Assembly: GCA_030248225.1 (NCBI GenBank)
Contig: JASANE010026683.1
Coordinates: forward strand, 19,800 to 83,799
Direction: 5' to 3'
Length of the DNA: 64,000 bases
From: Trileptium ribeirensis
Lineage: Eukaryota > Nematoda > Enoplea > Enoplida > Thoracostomopsidae
Program-made: the position numbers and the translations under genes
Shown here: positions 25,201-30,239 of the stretch, piece by piece
How positions within the stretch are numbered: the stretch's first letter is position 1
How the letters are laid out: the number at the start of each line of letters is the position of its first letter
Notes under the pieces: model-generated
Database searches by the model: none
What the model was told of the DNA's origin: nothing
Seen by the model: the letters and a program-made list of their open reading frames with translations, nothing else

Positions 25201-27552
25201 CGAGTTACACCCGTGCTTCCGGATTTCGGCGATTACTGCAACTGAAGAGCCCTGGTAAATTCTGACTTCGTGTCATCCATCCTGGTACCGTGGTATTTTG
25301 AGGTGACAACAAAAATAGCCGTCCCAGCAAAAACTGGTTATAGCAAACTTAAGACCTTTATTTCGATTATGATGAATTCATGAGTAAAATGAAGCTTAAC
25401 TAAGCATTTGCTGTATAACTTGTGATAGAAACGACATAATACGTGTAAAAACCATTTGACATGCAATAAAATGCATTTATTATAAGTCGCCAGCTGACCT
25501 AAGGGTAGTATTATTTTCTCTTGTCACGCCACCCACCCAGCGAATCATTTCAAGTTTTCCGCTGGAATAATCTTAATGTTTTGTCTCTCTAAGCCTAGGG
25601 CTTAGCCTGGGCTCACAACTAAACTATCAGTTTTCCCAATGGTACGCATGTATAGTTCCCCCTAAGCCATGGTGAAGATGAGGGCATCTAGCTAACAACC
25701 ACCCTAAGGTACCATGTTGGTCCTGTAGATAATCCAGTTGTATAGTGACCTCGTTTTGGGACTGTGCCTTGGAAAGTCCACAGCGGCAGCCATGTTCAAC
25801 ATCGTGACACTTTGGGGGGGGGGGTAGAAAATTTACGGAAAGTACACAACCAGAATAAACATGCAGTTAGCTAAAATCACGTCATTTTCGAATAAATCGT
25901 TGAAAATTTCACAGATTGGCTTACTCCCCACCACACAAATTTTACATCGGTTTGCGGCAGGGCCAATATATTATCCAACTTAAATTTACACTAGACGAAA
26001 GGCGCTACCGTTAAAGCCTAGGTATGCACGCCAGCGTTGGAACCGGGTCACAACCCTTGACCCGGTGACCCGGTTGTAACCTTGACCCGGTGACCCGGAT
26101 TTTTTTTCAGATCTGCTCGCGAAGTCAGTATTGAATATATACGACATGAAAACACTGTGTTAACCACTAAATTTACTGTTAAAAATACATGCAAGGGTAA
26201 TACGACAAATGACAAAAGCAAGTAAGCTTGTACATATGTTGAAACAAAAAGCAAAACCCGAAAGGTGCTTCTACTGGACAATTCTTCTTCTGTATCCTGA
26301 GCCGCTTGTGTGGGCAAATTTAATAACTGATGTGTGGTTTGTTTGTTTATTTGCATACCTGAACAGATCTGTGCCCATCAAATTTTACTGACAATGTTGA
26401 ATTGCATTTTATTTAAAAGTCCAATTTTGAAATTTCTGGTATTTTCCATGTGTTAATAGCGCTGTCGGCATTTATATGCTATGAATTTCGTTCGTGACAC
26501 AACAGATTCGGTTTTACCTTTGGAATTATCGTACACACATTGGTTGAGCATAAGATAAGTAGGATAACTCCAGTCACACAGCACCAATCTCGAAACTGGG
26601 GGCTAACGTTGGTTTCATACCAAAATACACTATTTTTAGCCAAATCTAAGCAAAAATATCGAAAATGCTTAAATAAATCTTGCTGTAATAAGAACAACAT
26701 TACAAAAGTAAGGCACTTTACAAATGTATTGTAAAATATATGCACTTGTATACAAGTCATGTTCCAGTGACTATGTCCATTAAATAGTGTCACGTGCTCG
26801 TGTGGTTTACAAAAGTGAATAAATTTTTTTGCATTGTTTGTAAATTTTCTTTTCAGGCGAAACCATGTGTTTGTGTTTGTAATTGCTTGAAACTAATTGC
26901 AGAAGGTGCCTCTAATGTAAAAGATAACCGGGTCATCCGGGCAAGGGTGTGACCCGGTCACTCGGTCGAAAAATGTGACCCGAATGACCCGGTTCCAACG
27001 CTGATGCACGCAGAGCTAATTATTTTTTTGTGCACGGAATACAAATTTTGGCTTCCGTTATTGAATCCGGACCAAAGCACGTATATACATTCTGGCAGCT
27101 AGTCGAAAATATGACAGCTCGGCGGACACTAAACGGATTGTTTGGGACAACACGATCGAAGCTTATAAATTACGGTACAAACAGGAGTAAAGAACTTACA
27201 TGGTCCCGCCGTTCCTCGAATCTGAGCTGGGCGTTGGGGTAGCGCTGAGCTCATTGCCTTCGTTGACCGCTCCTACGTCCGCGCTGCGGTCACCGGTGCT
27301 GCCGCTGCTGTTAAACGACGACACTTCAGAAAGAACCGAATCATCAAGGCGCTCGACCGGTGCGCCACCTTCCCTTCTACGGTTCGACGACCCACGACTG
27401 ATCCGGACCCCAGGACTCGAAACTGGTGCTCCGGCGGACGCTCGACGCTGACCACCGCTGGATGTCAGCCCCACTCGCTCCTTCTTATCATCGGACATAA
27501 TATGCGGCGTCGGAGTAATAATAGCTCCGGCCTCGTCCAATATCAACGGCAT
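1125..27552 (-). CDS. BTB-BACK-(Kelch) protein gene, IVNS1ABP-like, nine exons, 3' end outside window
   Basis: Nine minus-strand exons join without breaking frame: 27552-27200, 19480-19228, 19036-18583, 17089-17011, 14981-14857, 13229-13105, 3622-3452, 2159-1964 and 1259-1125. All introns have AG acceptors; donors are GT, except that the third may be GC. The ~630 residues read: disordered N-terminus (1-202), BTB (203-~380, with a ~100-residue insert), BACK (~385-535), and a linker ending near DWQTIAV. LNTLRKNRELCDV closely resembles the BTB start of vertebrate IVNS1ABP (LNALRKSGQFCDV), as do the BACK segment (KVDDYIKDRF, LPLVQ) and the post-BACK D/E-W-Q/K-x-I-A. IVNS1ABP-type proteins link Cul3 ligases and actin through Kelch repeats; those repeats are not seen here and should lie left of position 1. 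Another KLHL family member is possible. The gene structure is well supported; the exact orthology is inference. Confidence 0.72.
1415..1770. repeat. MITE of the GTGTGTTCA family with internal ~132-bp duplication
   Basis: The left end is GGTGTGTTCACACGCTCAAA and the right end is GTGCGAACACGCC, in inverted orientation. Inside, the segment beginning 'ctcaaacgttttgcggtaat' occurs twice in tandem (from about 1430 and 1560), each copy followed by a related 'caatgattggct' stretch. Related copies lie at about 5350-5565, 9210-9482 and 42365-42626. It lies in intron 8 of the BTB-BACK gene. Confidence 0.6.
1964..2159 (-). CDS. Exon 8 of the BTB-BACK gene: end of BACK and acidic linker
   Basis: The acceptor is GCTTTTCAG|AAT at 2159 and the donor is TTAGAG|GTTAGT at 1964/1963, phase 1. 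NFMLYLNHDMTLHDCSD corresponds to the last BACK helix and 'tail' of the family (LYYSADHKLLDG in IVNS1ABP). The rest is a charged, Ser/Gly-rich linker (SGIGCSDRVKDYKRRVAKEN, DDVNGPTAGAPTVNPGSG). Confidence 0.75.
2160..3451 (-). other. Intron 7 of the BTB-BACK gene
   Basis: Spliced between GACAAG|GTAAAG and CTTTTCAG|AAT. No other gene or recognisable transposon was seen. Confidence 0.6.
3452..3622 (-). CDS. Exon 7 of the BTB-BACK gene: BACK domain C-terminal helices
   Basis: This is a 57-codon phase-0 exon: IEIVLSEDDEQSMVGKLWCE, then a helical stretch ending FRIEELNDK. The donor is GACAAG|GTAAAG at 3452/3451. The acceptor ATTGAAG|ATT at 3622 has a weak pyrimidine tract, so the exact 5' boundary is the least certain of the set. 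The position matches 'LEVMLEDNV...GKLYTKVINWV' in IVNS1ABP. The intron before it is the longest in the gene (9.5 kb). Confidence 0.75.
5350..5565. repeat. Degenerate GTGTGTTCA-family MITE
   Basis: Starts near AAGCTGCGTATTCGCCTTCA and ends at CGTGTGCGTGTGAACGAACC. Its layout and length are like the better copy at 42365-42626, but heavily diverged. Confidence 0.35.
5799..5863. repeat. 65-bp Tc1/mariner-type micro-MITE
   Basis: The left arm CAGTAGTAGCTAGAAATGAC and the inverted right arm (reading CAGTACTCGCTTCAGAAATG from the other strand) make almost the whole element. It is flanked by TA on both sides (5797-5798 and 5864-5865). The CAGTA...AAATGAC-TGTCGC ends recur at least four more times in the window. 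Confidence 0.75.
6105..6332 (+). repeat. Direct repeat of ~75 bp, two copies ~145 bp apart
   Basis: The segment with 'atcattgttatata' followed by 'ttaggcttcgcttcatatat' and 'cgacaacggtgtcgcaagc' occurs at about 6110-6172 and 6255-6332. It has no coding content. Confidence 0.6.
6725..6990. repeat. Inverted tandem array of ~40-bp units
   Basis: The left half repeats 'cacccctcccatnttttcga' and 'cccactttttca'. The right half repeats the complementary 'aaagtggttcgaaaa' plus 'nggnaggg'. The two halves could pair into a large hairpin. Overlapping short frames here come from the repeat. Confidence 0.6.
7616..7918. mobile_element. 303-bp non-autonomous element, TIR GGGTCATTTC, ATAC flanks
   Basis: The left end GGGTCATTTCAAGAAACCAT and the inverted right end (GGGTCATTTCACGAAACCAT on the other strand) differ at one position. 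Both sides are flanked by ATAC (7612-7615 and 7919-7922), a probable 4-bp target duplication. There is no coding capacity. The superfamily is not assigned. Confidence 0.65.
8111..8876 (+). repeat. Tandem repeat, five diverged copies of ~142 bp
   Basis: Copies start at 8111, 8256, 8460, 8598 and 8743 with 'tgtcaaaaaggaaatgtata'. They continue with 'aacttcacgacacggattcc' and 'cttccaaatcgac', ending 'ttatgattagtag'. Copy 2 carries a ~60-bp insertion of AT-rich sequence. Overlapping short open frames come from the repeat. Confidence 0.75.
9210..9482. repeat. GTGTGTTCA-family MITE
   Basis: The left end is GTGCGTTCTTCATCCGTTCA followed by AACTTTTTACACAAAATTTG. The right end is TTTAAACGTGTGAACACACC. 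These match the inverted ends of the 42365-42626 copy. Confidence 0.5.
9833..10070. repeat. Composite of two MITE fragments
   Basis: The stretch from 9835 to 9905 shares 'ggttcatgctt' and 'ttttcagcgaatggaga' with the inverted repeat at 16026-16400. From 9977 a degenerate CAGTA micro-MITE begins (CAGTTAGTACTGCCCAAAAA followed by TGACTGTCGCC), preceded by TA. Confidence 0.45.
10608..10722 (+). repeat. Short tandem repeat, three ~38-bp units with 'ggctaaaaat'
   Basis: Three to four units with 'gctaaaaataaccaaattt' or 'ggctaaaaatccccgaattt' follow each other. No gene is present. Confidence 0.5.
11160..11308. repeat. 149-bp Tc1/mariner-type MITE
   Basis: Begins CAGTAGCAGCCAAAATTGAC with TGTCGCTCGC and ends with inverted GCGAGTCGCTGG ... 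TTATTTCTGGCCCGTACTG. TA lies on both sides (11158-11159 and 11309-11310). Same family as 5799-5863, with a longer AT-rich middle. Confidence 0.7.
11940..12460 (-). repeat. Minisatellite of 30-36-bp units (TTTTTCTGACAGGG)
   Basis: About 14 units of 'atttttctgacaggg' plus 'aggcgtgatgcaaa', with variants. The unit length is not always a multiple of three, but local runs yield spurious frames rich in P-C/V-R/Q-K-I/N. No genuine gene is seen. Confidence 0.75.
13105..13229 (-). CDS. Exon 6 of the BTB-BACK gene: BACK domain
   Basis: The acceptor is TTATTATAG|GT at 13229 and the donor is GTACAG|GTGGGT at 13105/13104, phase 0. It encodes GIRKCANGINDMYLTSKVDD, then YIKDRFAEVTESREFHSLP and LVQ. This aligns with the BACK helices of IVNS1ABP (a Tyr-Arg-Asn-Phe-Ala start, then Lys-Val-Asp-x-Tyr-Ile, then 'EFLKLP'). 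Together with the previous exon it gives the ubiquitous NCIG-I-R junction of Kelch-like proteins. Confidence 0.85.
13230..14856 (-). other. Intron 5 of the BTB-BACK gene
   Basis: Lies between ATCG|GTAAGA and TATTATAG|GT. AT-rich; no other feature recognised. Confidence 0.6.
14857..14981 (-). CDS. Exon 5 of the BTB-BACK gene: end of BTB, start of BACK
   Basis: The acceptor is ACCTTTTCAG|C at 14981 and the donor is ATCG|GTAAGA at 14857/14856, phase 1. It encodes LEASPRHVKDLYKVANWLGM, then a Cys-containing helix (CAKTCAKYIAKHL) and TPNNCIG. The pattern 'V-x-D-L/V-Y-x-x-A-x-x-L-x-M ... C-x-x-Y-L/I ... NCI' is the standard end of a Kelch-family BTB leading into the BACK domain. Confidence 0.85.
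14982..17010 (-). other. Intron 4 of the BTB-BACK gene
   Basis: Bounded by ACGGC|GTAGTT and CTTTTCAG|C. Contains the inverted repeat at 16026-16400; no other gene recognised. Confidence 0.6.
16026..16400. repeat. Inverted-repeat MITE with ~60-bp imperfect arms
   Basis: The left arm (GGAACCAGGGGAGGCAGTTC, then ATGC ... TTTTCAGCGAATGGAGA) is complementary to the right arm (ATTCGCTCAAAATTTTACTT, then GCATGAACTGGGTAACCCC and GGTTCTGAATTGG). A single end of the same family lies at about 9835-9905. Confidence 0.55.
17011..17089 (-). CDS. Exon 4 of the BTB-BACK gene: 79-nt exon with second half of BTB
   Basis: The acceptor is ACATTTCAG|AA at 17089 and the donor is ACGGC|GTAGTTAG at 17011/17010. 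Reading phase 1 in and phase 2 out gives SSMLYYKFPDISPDIFEILV followed by TFAYT, the typical BTB beta-strand and helix ending in a Phe-Ala-Tyr-Thr motif. It joins in frame to LEASPRHVKDLY of the next exon. Neither donor choice in the previous exon alters this frame. At 26 codons it is easily missed by gene finders. Its motif fit and phase match on both sides are the main evidence. Confidence 0.8.
17090..18582 (-). other. Intron 3 of the BTB-BACK gene
   Basis: Runs from the GC (or GT, nine bases earlier) donor to ACATTTCAG. It contains the MITE at 17611-17740 and a weaker relative near 17228-17290. Confidence 0.55.
17611..17740. repeat. Diverged Tc1/mariner-type MITE
   Basis: Begins CAGTAAGAACAAGAAACGAC followed by TGTCAGCG after a TA. 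Near the right end is the inverted GGTCATTTCTGGTGGGCACT. Same family as 5799-5863; the terminal G is lost. Confidence 0.5.
18583..19036 (-). CDS. Exon 3 of the BTB-BACK gene: first half of BTB plus Ser/Gly/Asn insert
   Basis: The acceptor is TTTCAG|GATTCG at 19036, phase 0. The first 48 residues are a textbook BTB N-half: LNTLRKNRELCDVIFYVG, then REIPAHKVVLAAASP and TLFDLFMG. About 100 residues of Gly/Ser/Asn/Thr/Pro-rich sequence follow (YHGGPSGVGGSSNSTN ... NNYFVPTSG). The fold resumes in the next exon, so the insert lies inside the BTB domain. Two donors keep frame: AAAAAG|GCAAGT (exon end 18583, GC-AG type, excellent consensus) and TTCTG|GTAAAA (exon end 18592, GT). They differ by nine nucleotides. 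Confidence 0.8.
19037..19227 (-). other. Intron 2 of the BTB-BACK gene (191 bp)
   Basis: A short GTAAGC...TTTCAG intron separating the pre-BTB exon from the BTB exon; phase 0. Confidence 0.7.
19228..19480 (-). CDS. Exon 2 of the BTB-BACK gene: pre-BTB region
   Basis: The acceptor is TTTGTGTTTGAG|G at 19480 and the donor is ATG|GTAAGC at 19228/19227 (phase 0). The 253-nt exon encodes a hydrophilic segment (FESVDDAGDLCYKQRGELS ... SGTGTANASGSADFLEYRD) that ends just before the BTB domain. FLEYRDPYMM followed by DSTFSRLN aligns with the short N-terminal helix that precedes the BTB fold in IVNS1ABP (LMFEDENFIESSVAKLN). The frame and both splice sites are clear. The middle of the segment is low-complexity and matches no domain I know. 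Confidence 0.7.
20261..22233 (+). pseudogene. CR1-like LINE ORF2 relic (reverse transcriptase), multiply broken
   Basis: The 5' end, including the endonuclease, is missing. From about 20330 the pre-RT linker is readable (QRNAYRNCQRSG, WKYVNSR, DPASATGPDAIPSRLL), then RT blocks: CNYRPISLTSN, QFGFMRGRSCELQLIEYL, YLDLRKAFDRVPHERLLIKL, TGVPQVSVIGPILF, FADDTKL, and C-terminal VRPIVEYASSVWSP and RVESVQKRATRFLYRL. In-frame stops at about 20879, 21045, 21133 and 21193, plus shifts near 21413 and 22110, make it dead. The usual PQG of the RT core reads PQV. The body stops where a TAGAGGTGAGAA transposon end begins at 22234. It lies antisense within intron 1 of the BTB-BACK gene. Confidence 0.85.
22234..24020. 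mobile_element. GAGCCGAGCC-rich repetitive element with Ac-like left end
   Basis: Starts TAGAGGTGAGAATTTGGGCT, the same 12-bp end as the element at 35951. It is followed by arrays of GAGCCGAGCC in both orientations. CTCGGCTCTTAAAAGCTCTT at about 22440 is mirrored by AAGAGCTTTTAAGAGCCGAG near 23849. The middle carries a second element end (CAGGGGGTGGCTTAGCCAAG at 22768). No right TIR (CACCTCTA) was found, so the right boundary is only approximate. Confidence 0.5.
26032..27003. mobile_element. 972-bp non-autonomous hAT-type element with perfect 8-bp TSD
   Basis: The left TIR CAGCGTTGGAACCGGGTCA is repeated exactly, inverted, at the right end (TGACCCGGTTCCAACGCTG). Both flanks carry ATGCACGC (26024-26031 and 27004-27011). 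CAG...CTG ends with an 8-bp duplication are diagnostic of hAT. Subterminal TGACCCGG motifs occur several times at each end. There is no transposase frame inside. It lies in intron 1 of the BTB-BACK gene, 196 bp from the exon 1 donor. Confidence 0.9.
27200..27552 (-). CDS. Exon 1 of the BTB-BACK gene: disordered N-terminus
   Basis: The proposed start is the ATG at 27552-27550 (MPLILDEAG...), with G at -3. A second ATG 18 codons on (MSDDKKERVG, 27498) is an equally possible start. The frame stays open upstream, so an earlier 5' exon cannot be excluded. The 117 codons are rich in Ser, Gly, Arg and Asp (ISRGSSNRRREGG, EVSSFNSSGSTGDR) and look intrinsically disordered. The donor is ACCAT|GTAAGT at 27200/27199, phase 2. 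It joins to the G of the next exon to restore a Met codon, and the downstream frame then continues as FESVDDAGD. The vertebrate relative has only about 30 residues before its BTB domain, so this extension is lineage-specific or mis-assigned. Confidence 0.6.
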
Positions 27553-28787
27553 CTCACAACGTGTATCTGTAGTTGGCTTTTGAAATTGGCTGAGTAAATA
27601 TTTGAAAATTGATAAAATCAATGAGGCAATTGTCGTTGTTGTTGTTGATGATGGAGTAGTTTAATAGCGAATGTCTGATTTGAAACCGAAGGAGTTGGAT
27701 GAAAGCAACCGAGCAACAACGATGAACAACCTGGCTCAAATTTGAACCGAAAATTTTGGTCACAAAAAATAACCAGATAATAATAAAAAAATTAGTCCAC
27801 GGTTTTGTGTTTTACATATAACTATTACTATGAAAGAACGCCATGTATGTTCTTGCGGCTACTGCTATAATTCGATTTTAACAGTTCAAATATATGTAAA
27901 ACAAACGCGTTTATAATTACCGGCCATAGAAGTCATCAAAAACGCTGACTCTTTGCCCGCCGTTGACTATATATCGCCTTGGTTAGTGCCGAAACGATAT
28001 ATCAGTTAGCTGCAGTTAGTGAAAATAAGCCAGGATTTTTACAGCAACGTATTGGCGTTTCTTTAAATTCTCCGTCGACCTTCTATTTTCTGAATAAGGT
28101 ACACTTTGTGGCGAAAAAAATAAATTTTCAAGCTCGATTATGAGTGTATTATATATCAAAATATAGCTTTCGGTAAACGGGACAAACAATATTGCCGACA
28201 GTGATATACCGACTTTTCTGGAGAACACGAAAAATTATCTCTAATTACTGCCGACGACCAAACTGCTAATCTCACCGCGACAGTAGCAGGCTATTGCTAG
28301 TTACTAGCTGCGGATTGTAAAGATCTGCTTAAAAACGTTTTCAAAAGCATTTCATTCATTACGGTCCGTGCGTAGCAGTCGCTCGTAGAACCAAACGCCT
28401 CGCACGACGGGTGATGTTTCTAGGTAATGATTGGCCTCGCGAATCTGAGCAAATATCTTCGTTCGATGACCGGATGGTCAGGAGCCAAGAACTACAGCAA
28501 GTGTTGACTTTCACGGATGGAGAATACGGATCAAACGGAATATTTCAACACGCCACACTGGTCTAATGATATCGAGCAGATGTCACCGAATGCAGCTTGA
28601 CATTTATATGTATGTTTTTACTACAACGCAGAATGTATAGAATGTTGATAATGTATTGAAAATATTTATTTATTTAATATTAAGCAATTGCCTGAAATAA
28701 TGTATCGTTATTCATTTTTGGATTTTTGAGATTTATGTTTATATATAAAATCGTAATTTTTGGACCCGATCCGACAATTCCCAGGCT
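27553..28787. other. 5' flank of the BTB-BACK gene, no gene recognised
   Basis: Contains GTT/GAT triplet repeats near 27630-27655 and AT-rich sequence. A further 5' exon or the promoter is expected here, but none is certain. Confidence 0.3.
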
Positions 28788-29207
28788 CTATCCCCCAACT
28801 GCTGTCTCTTCTCTCAGAACAGGTACATATTCGATATGTGCAGCAAAAATTACCAGGATGAAAACAGCACATAAGCAATGTTTAAAACGCATGTGTTCGC
28901 GTCCCATCATTCTTTGCGCAGTACTTGTGCTTATAACACGAGCATTCCCATTGATCGCAGCTGGGTCTACCAAAGGTAACGCTGGGATTGGGAAAATCCT
29001 GAAAATAGTACGCGCAGATATAACCTGATATGCGACGACATTAATTAGGCCATAGCCGGATCCGAATTTGACACGACTATGACCAGACACGACCCCACTG
29101 AGGTCTCCAGTATATATATATATATTCAACACTGCCGCAATCATCAGCATTGTTACAACACAAATCTTCGAGGTTCTCGAAAACGTTTCCAAGGCTTGTA
29201 GCAACAT
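28788..29207 (-). CDS. Unidentified small membrane-protein reading frame
   Basis: From the ATG at 29207 a 139-codon frame runs to a stop at 28788. It has a short basic N-terminus (MLLQALETFSRTSK), a hydrophobic segment (ICVVTMLMIAAVLNIYIYT), about 70 polar residues and a second hydrophobic segment (CLCAVFILVIFAAHIEYV). The first part resembles a type II signal anchor as in Golgi enzymes, but no catalytic motif is present. A possible donor follows VVAYQ (CATATCAG|GTTATA), so only the N-terminal third may be a true exon. I recognise no family. It is on the same strand as the BTB-BACK gene and about 1.2 kb upstream of it. It could be chance. Confidence 0.25.
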   Translation of the reverse strand: MLLQALETFSRTSKICVVTMLMIAAVLNIYIYTGDLSGVVSGHSRVKFGSGYGLINVVAYQVISARTIFRIFPIPALPLVDPAAINGNARVISTSTAQRMMGREHMRFKHCLCAVFILVIFAAHIEYVPVLREETAVGG

Positions 29208-30239
29208 TTTACAAACGGAACAAAAAACAATAATACATATTTCATAATAAATCAAAAATCGCACACAAAACACGTGAATGTAATATATAATTGACAGCAA
29301 TAGACGAAAAAAACTTTAGAAAGAAGTACGTACGTTTTAGTCGGCATCTACTGTTGTAAATTCAAAAAATTCAAAACACCACAATGAAGCGGCAGGCCCG
29401 TAGCTAGCCATTCAACTACGGGGGGGCACTTCAATCGTTCGGGGGGCACACTTTCCCCCGCGTTTTTAGTTATAATTTGAACAAAATTTGCAAAAGTATA
29501 ACCGGGTTGTAAGTTCTGTCAATAACACCGCAATATTATTGAAACTATTATTCCAAAGAGTGAATAACCGAAACACACACCGTAGTTATTGTTTTTAGAA
29601 ATACTGCATACGCCGATGAGTAACTAACCAGCAGGCGAGCTCGAACCAACCAAATAAAATAGTCTTATATATAAACATATTGTTCAACGAATGCCCAAAG
29701 AAAATATAATACGAAGTGAAGTAAAACTAAATATGCGCAAATTAACATCATTATAGTACATACAGAAGCGCCTCGTGCGGCGAGATCCGAACTACCGTGG
29801 GTGGGCACGATGTTTCAAAAACAAAATTTACTAAAGTTCCGAAATTAAACATTAAACTAAATGAAAAAGAATTAGCTATGTAGTTATTTGAAAAACTATA
29901 ATTCTAAGAAAAAATCCCAAAAATTCTCGGCCCTAAAACACGGTGAAGACGTGGTCTGAGAACTTTGACCCCCAACCGGAGGGCACAACTAGAGATCAAC
30001 AAGCATAGAATAAAAAAGAGCTTGTCAAAATCCATATGTCCGTTAATGAGTTATGCCGGTCACAAAAATTGACAATTTTCATACAAATTTCATAGAATTT
30101 CGAGCACTAAGGCCCAACGGAAGTTGGGAATTCAGTAGTTTGCATTTTTATTTCACAGTGTCAGACAACCAGTTCGTCTGCAACGGCCAAGAATCAAAAT
30201 TGACCATAAACCGACAACCGCAACGTAACTGCTGTCCAG

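Larger units (their letters stand above)
19481..27199 (-). other. Intron 1 of the BTB-BACK gene (7.7 kb)
   Basis: Bounded by ACCAT|GTAAGT and GTTTGAG|G. It contains a plus-strand LINE relic (20.2-22.2 kb), a GAGCCGAGCC-rich element (22.2-24.0 kb), and the 972-bp hAT-type element (26032-27003). Confidence 0.6.
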
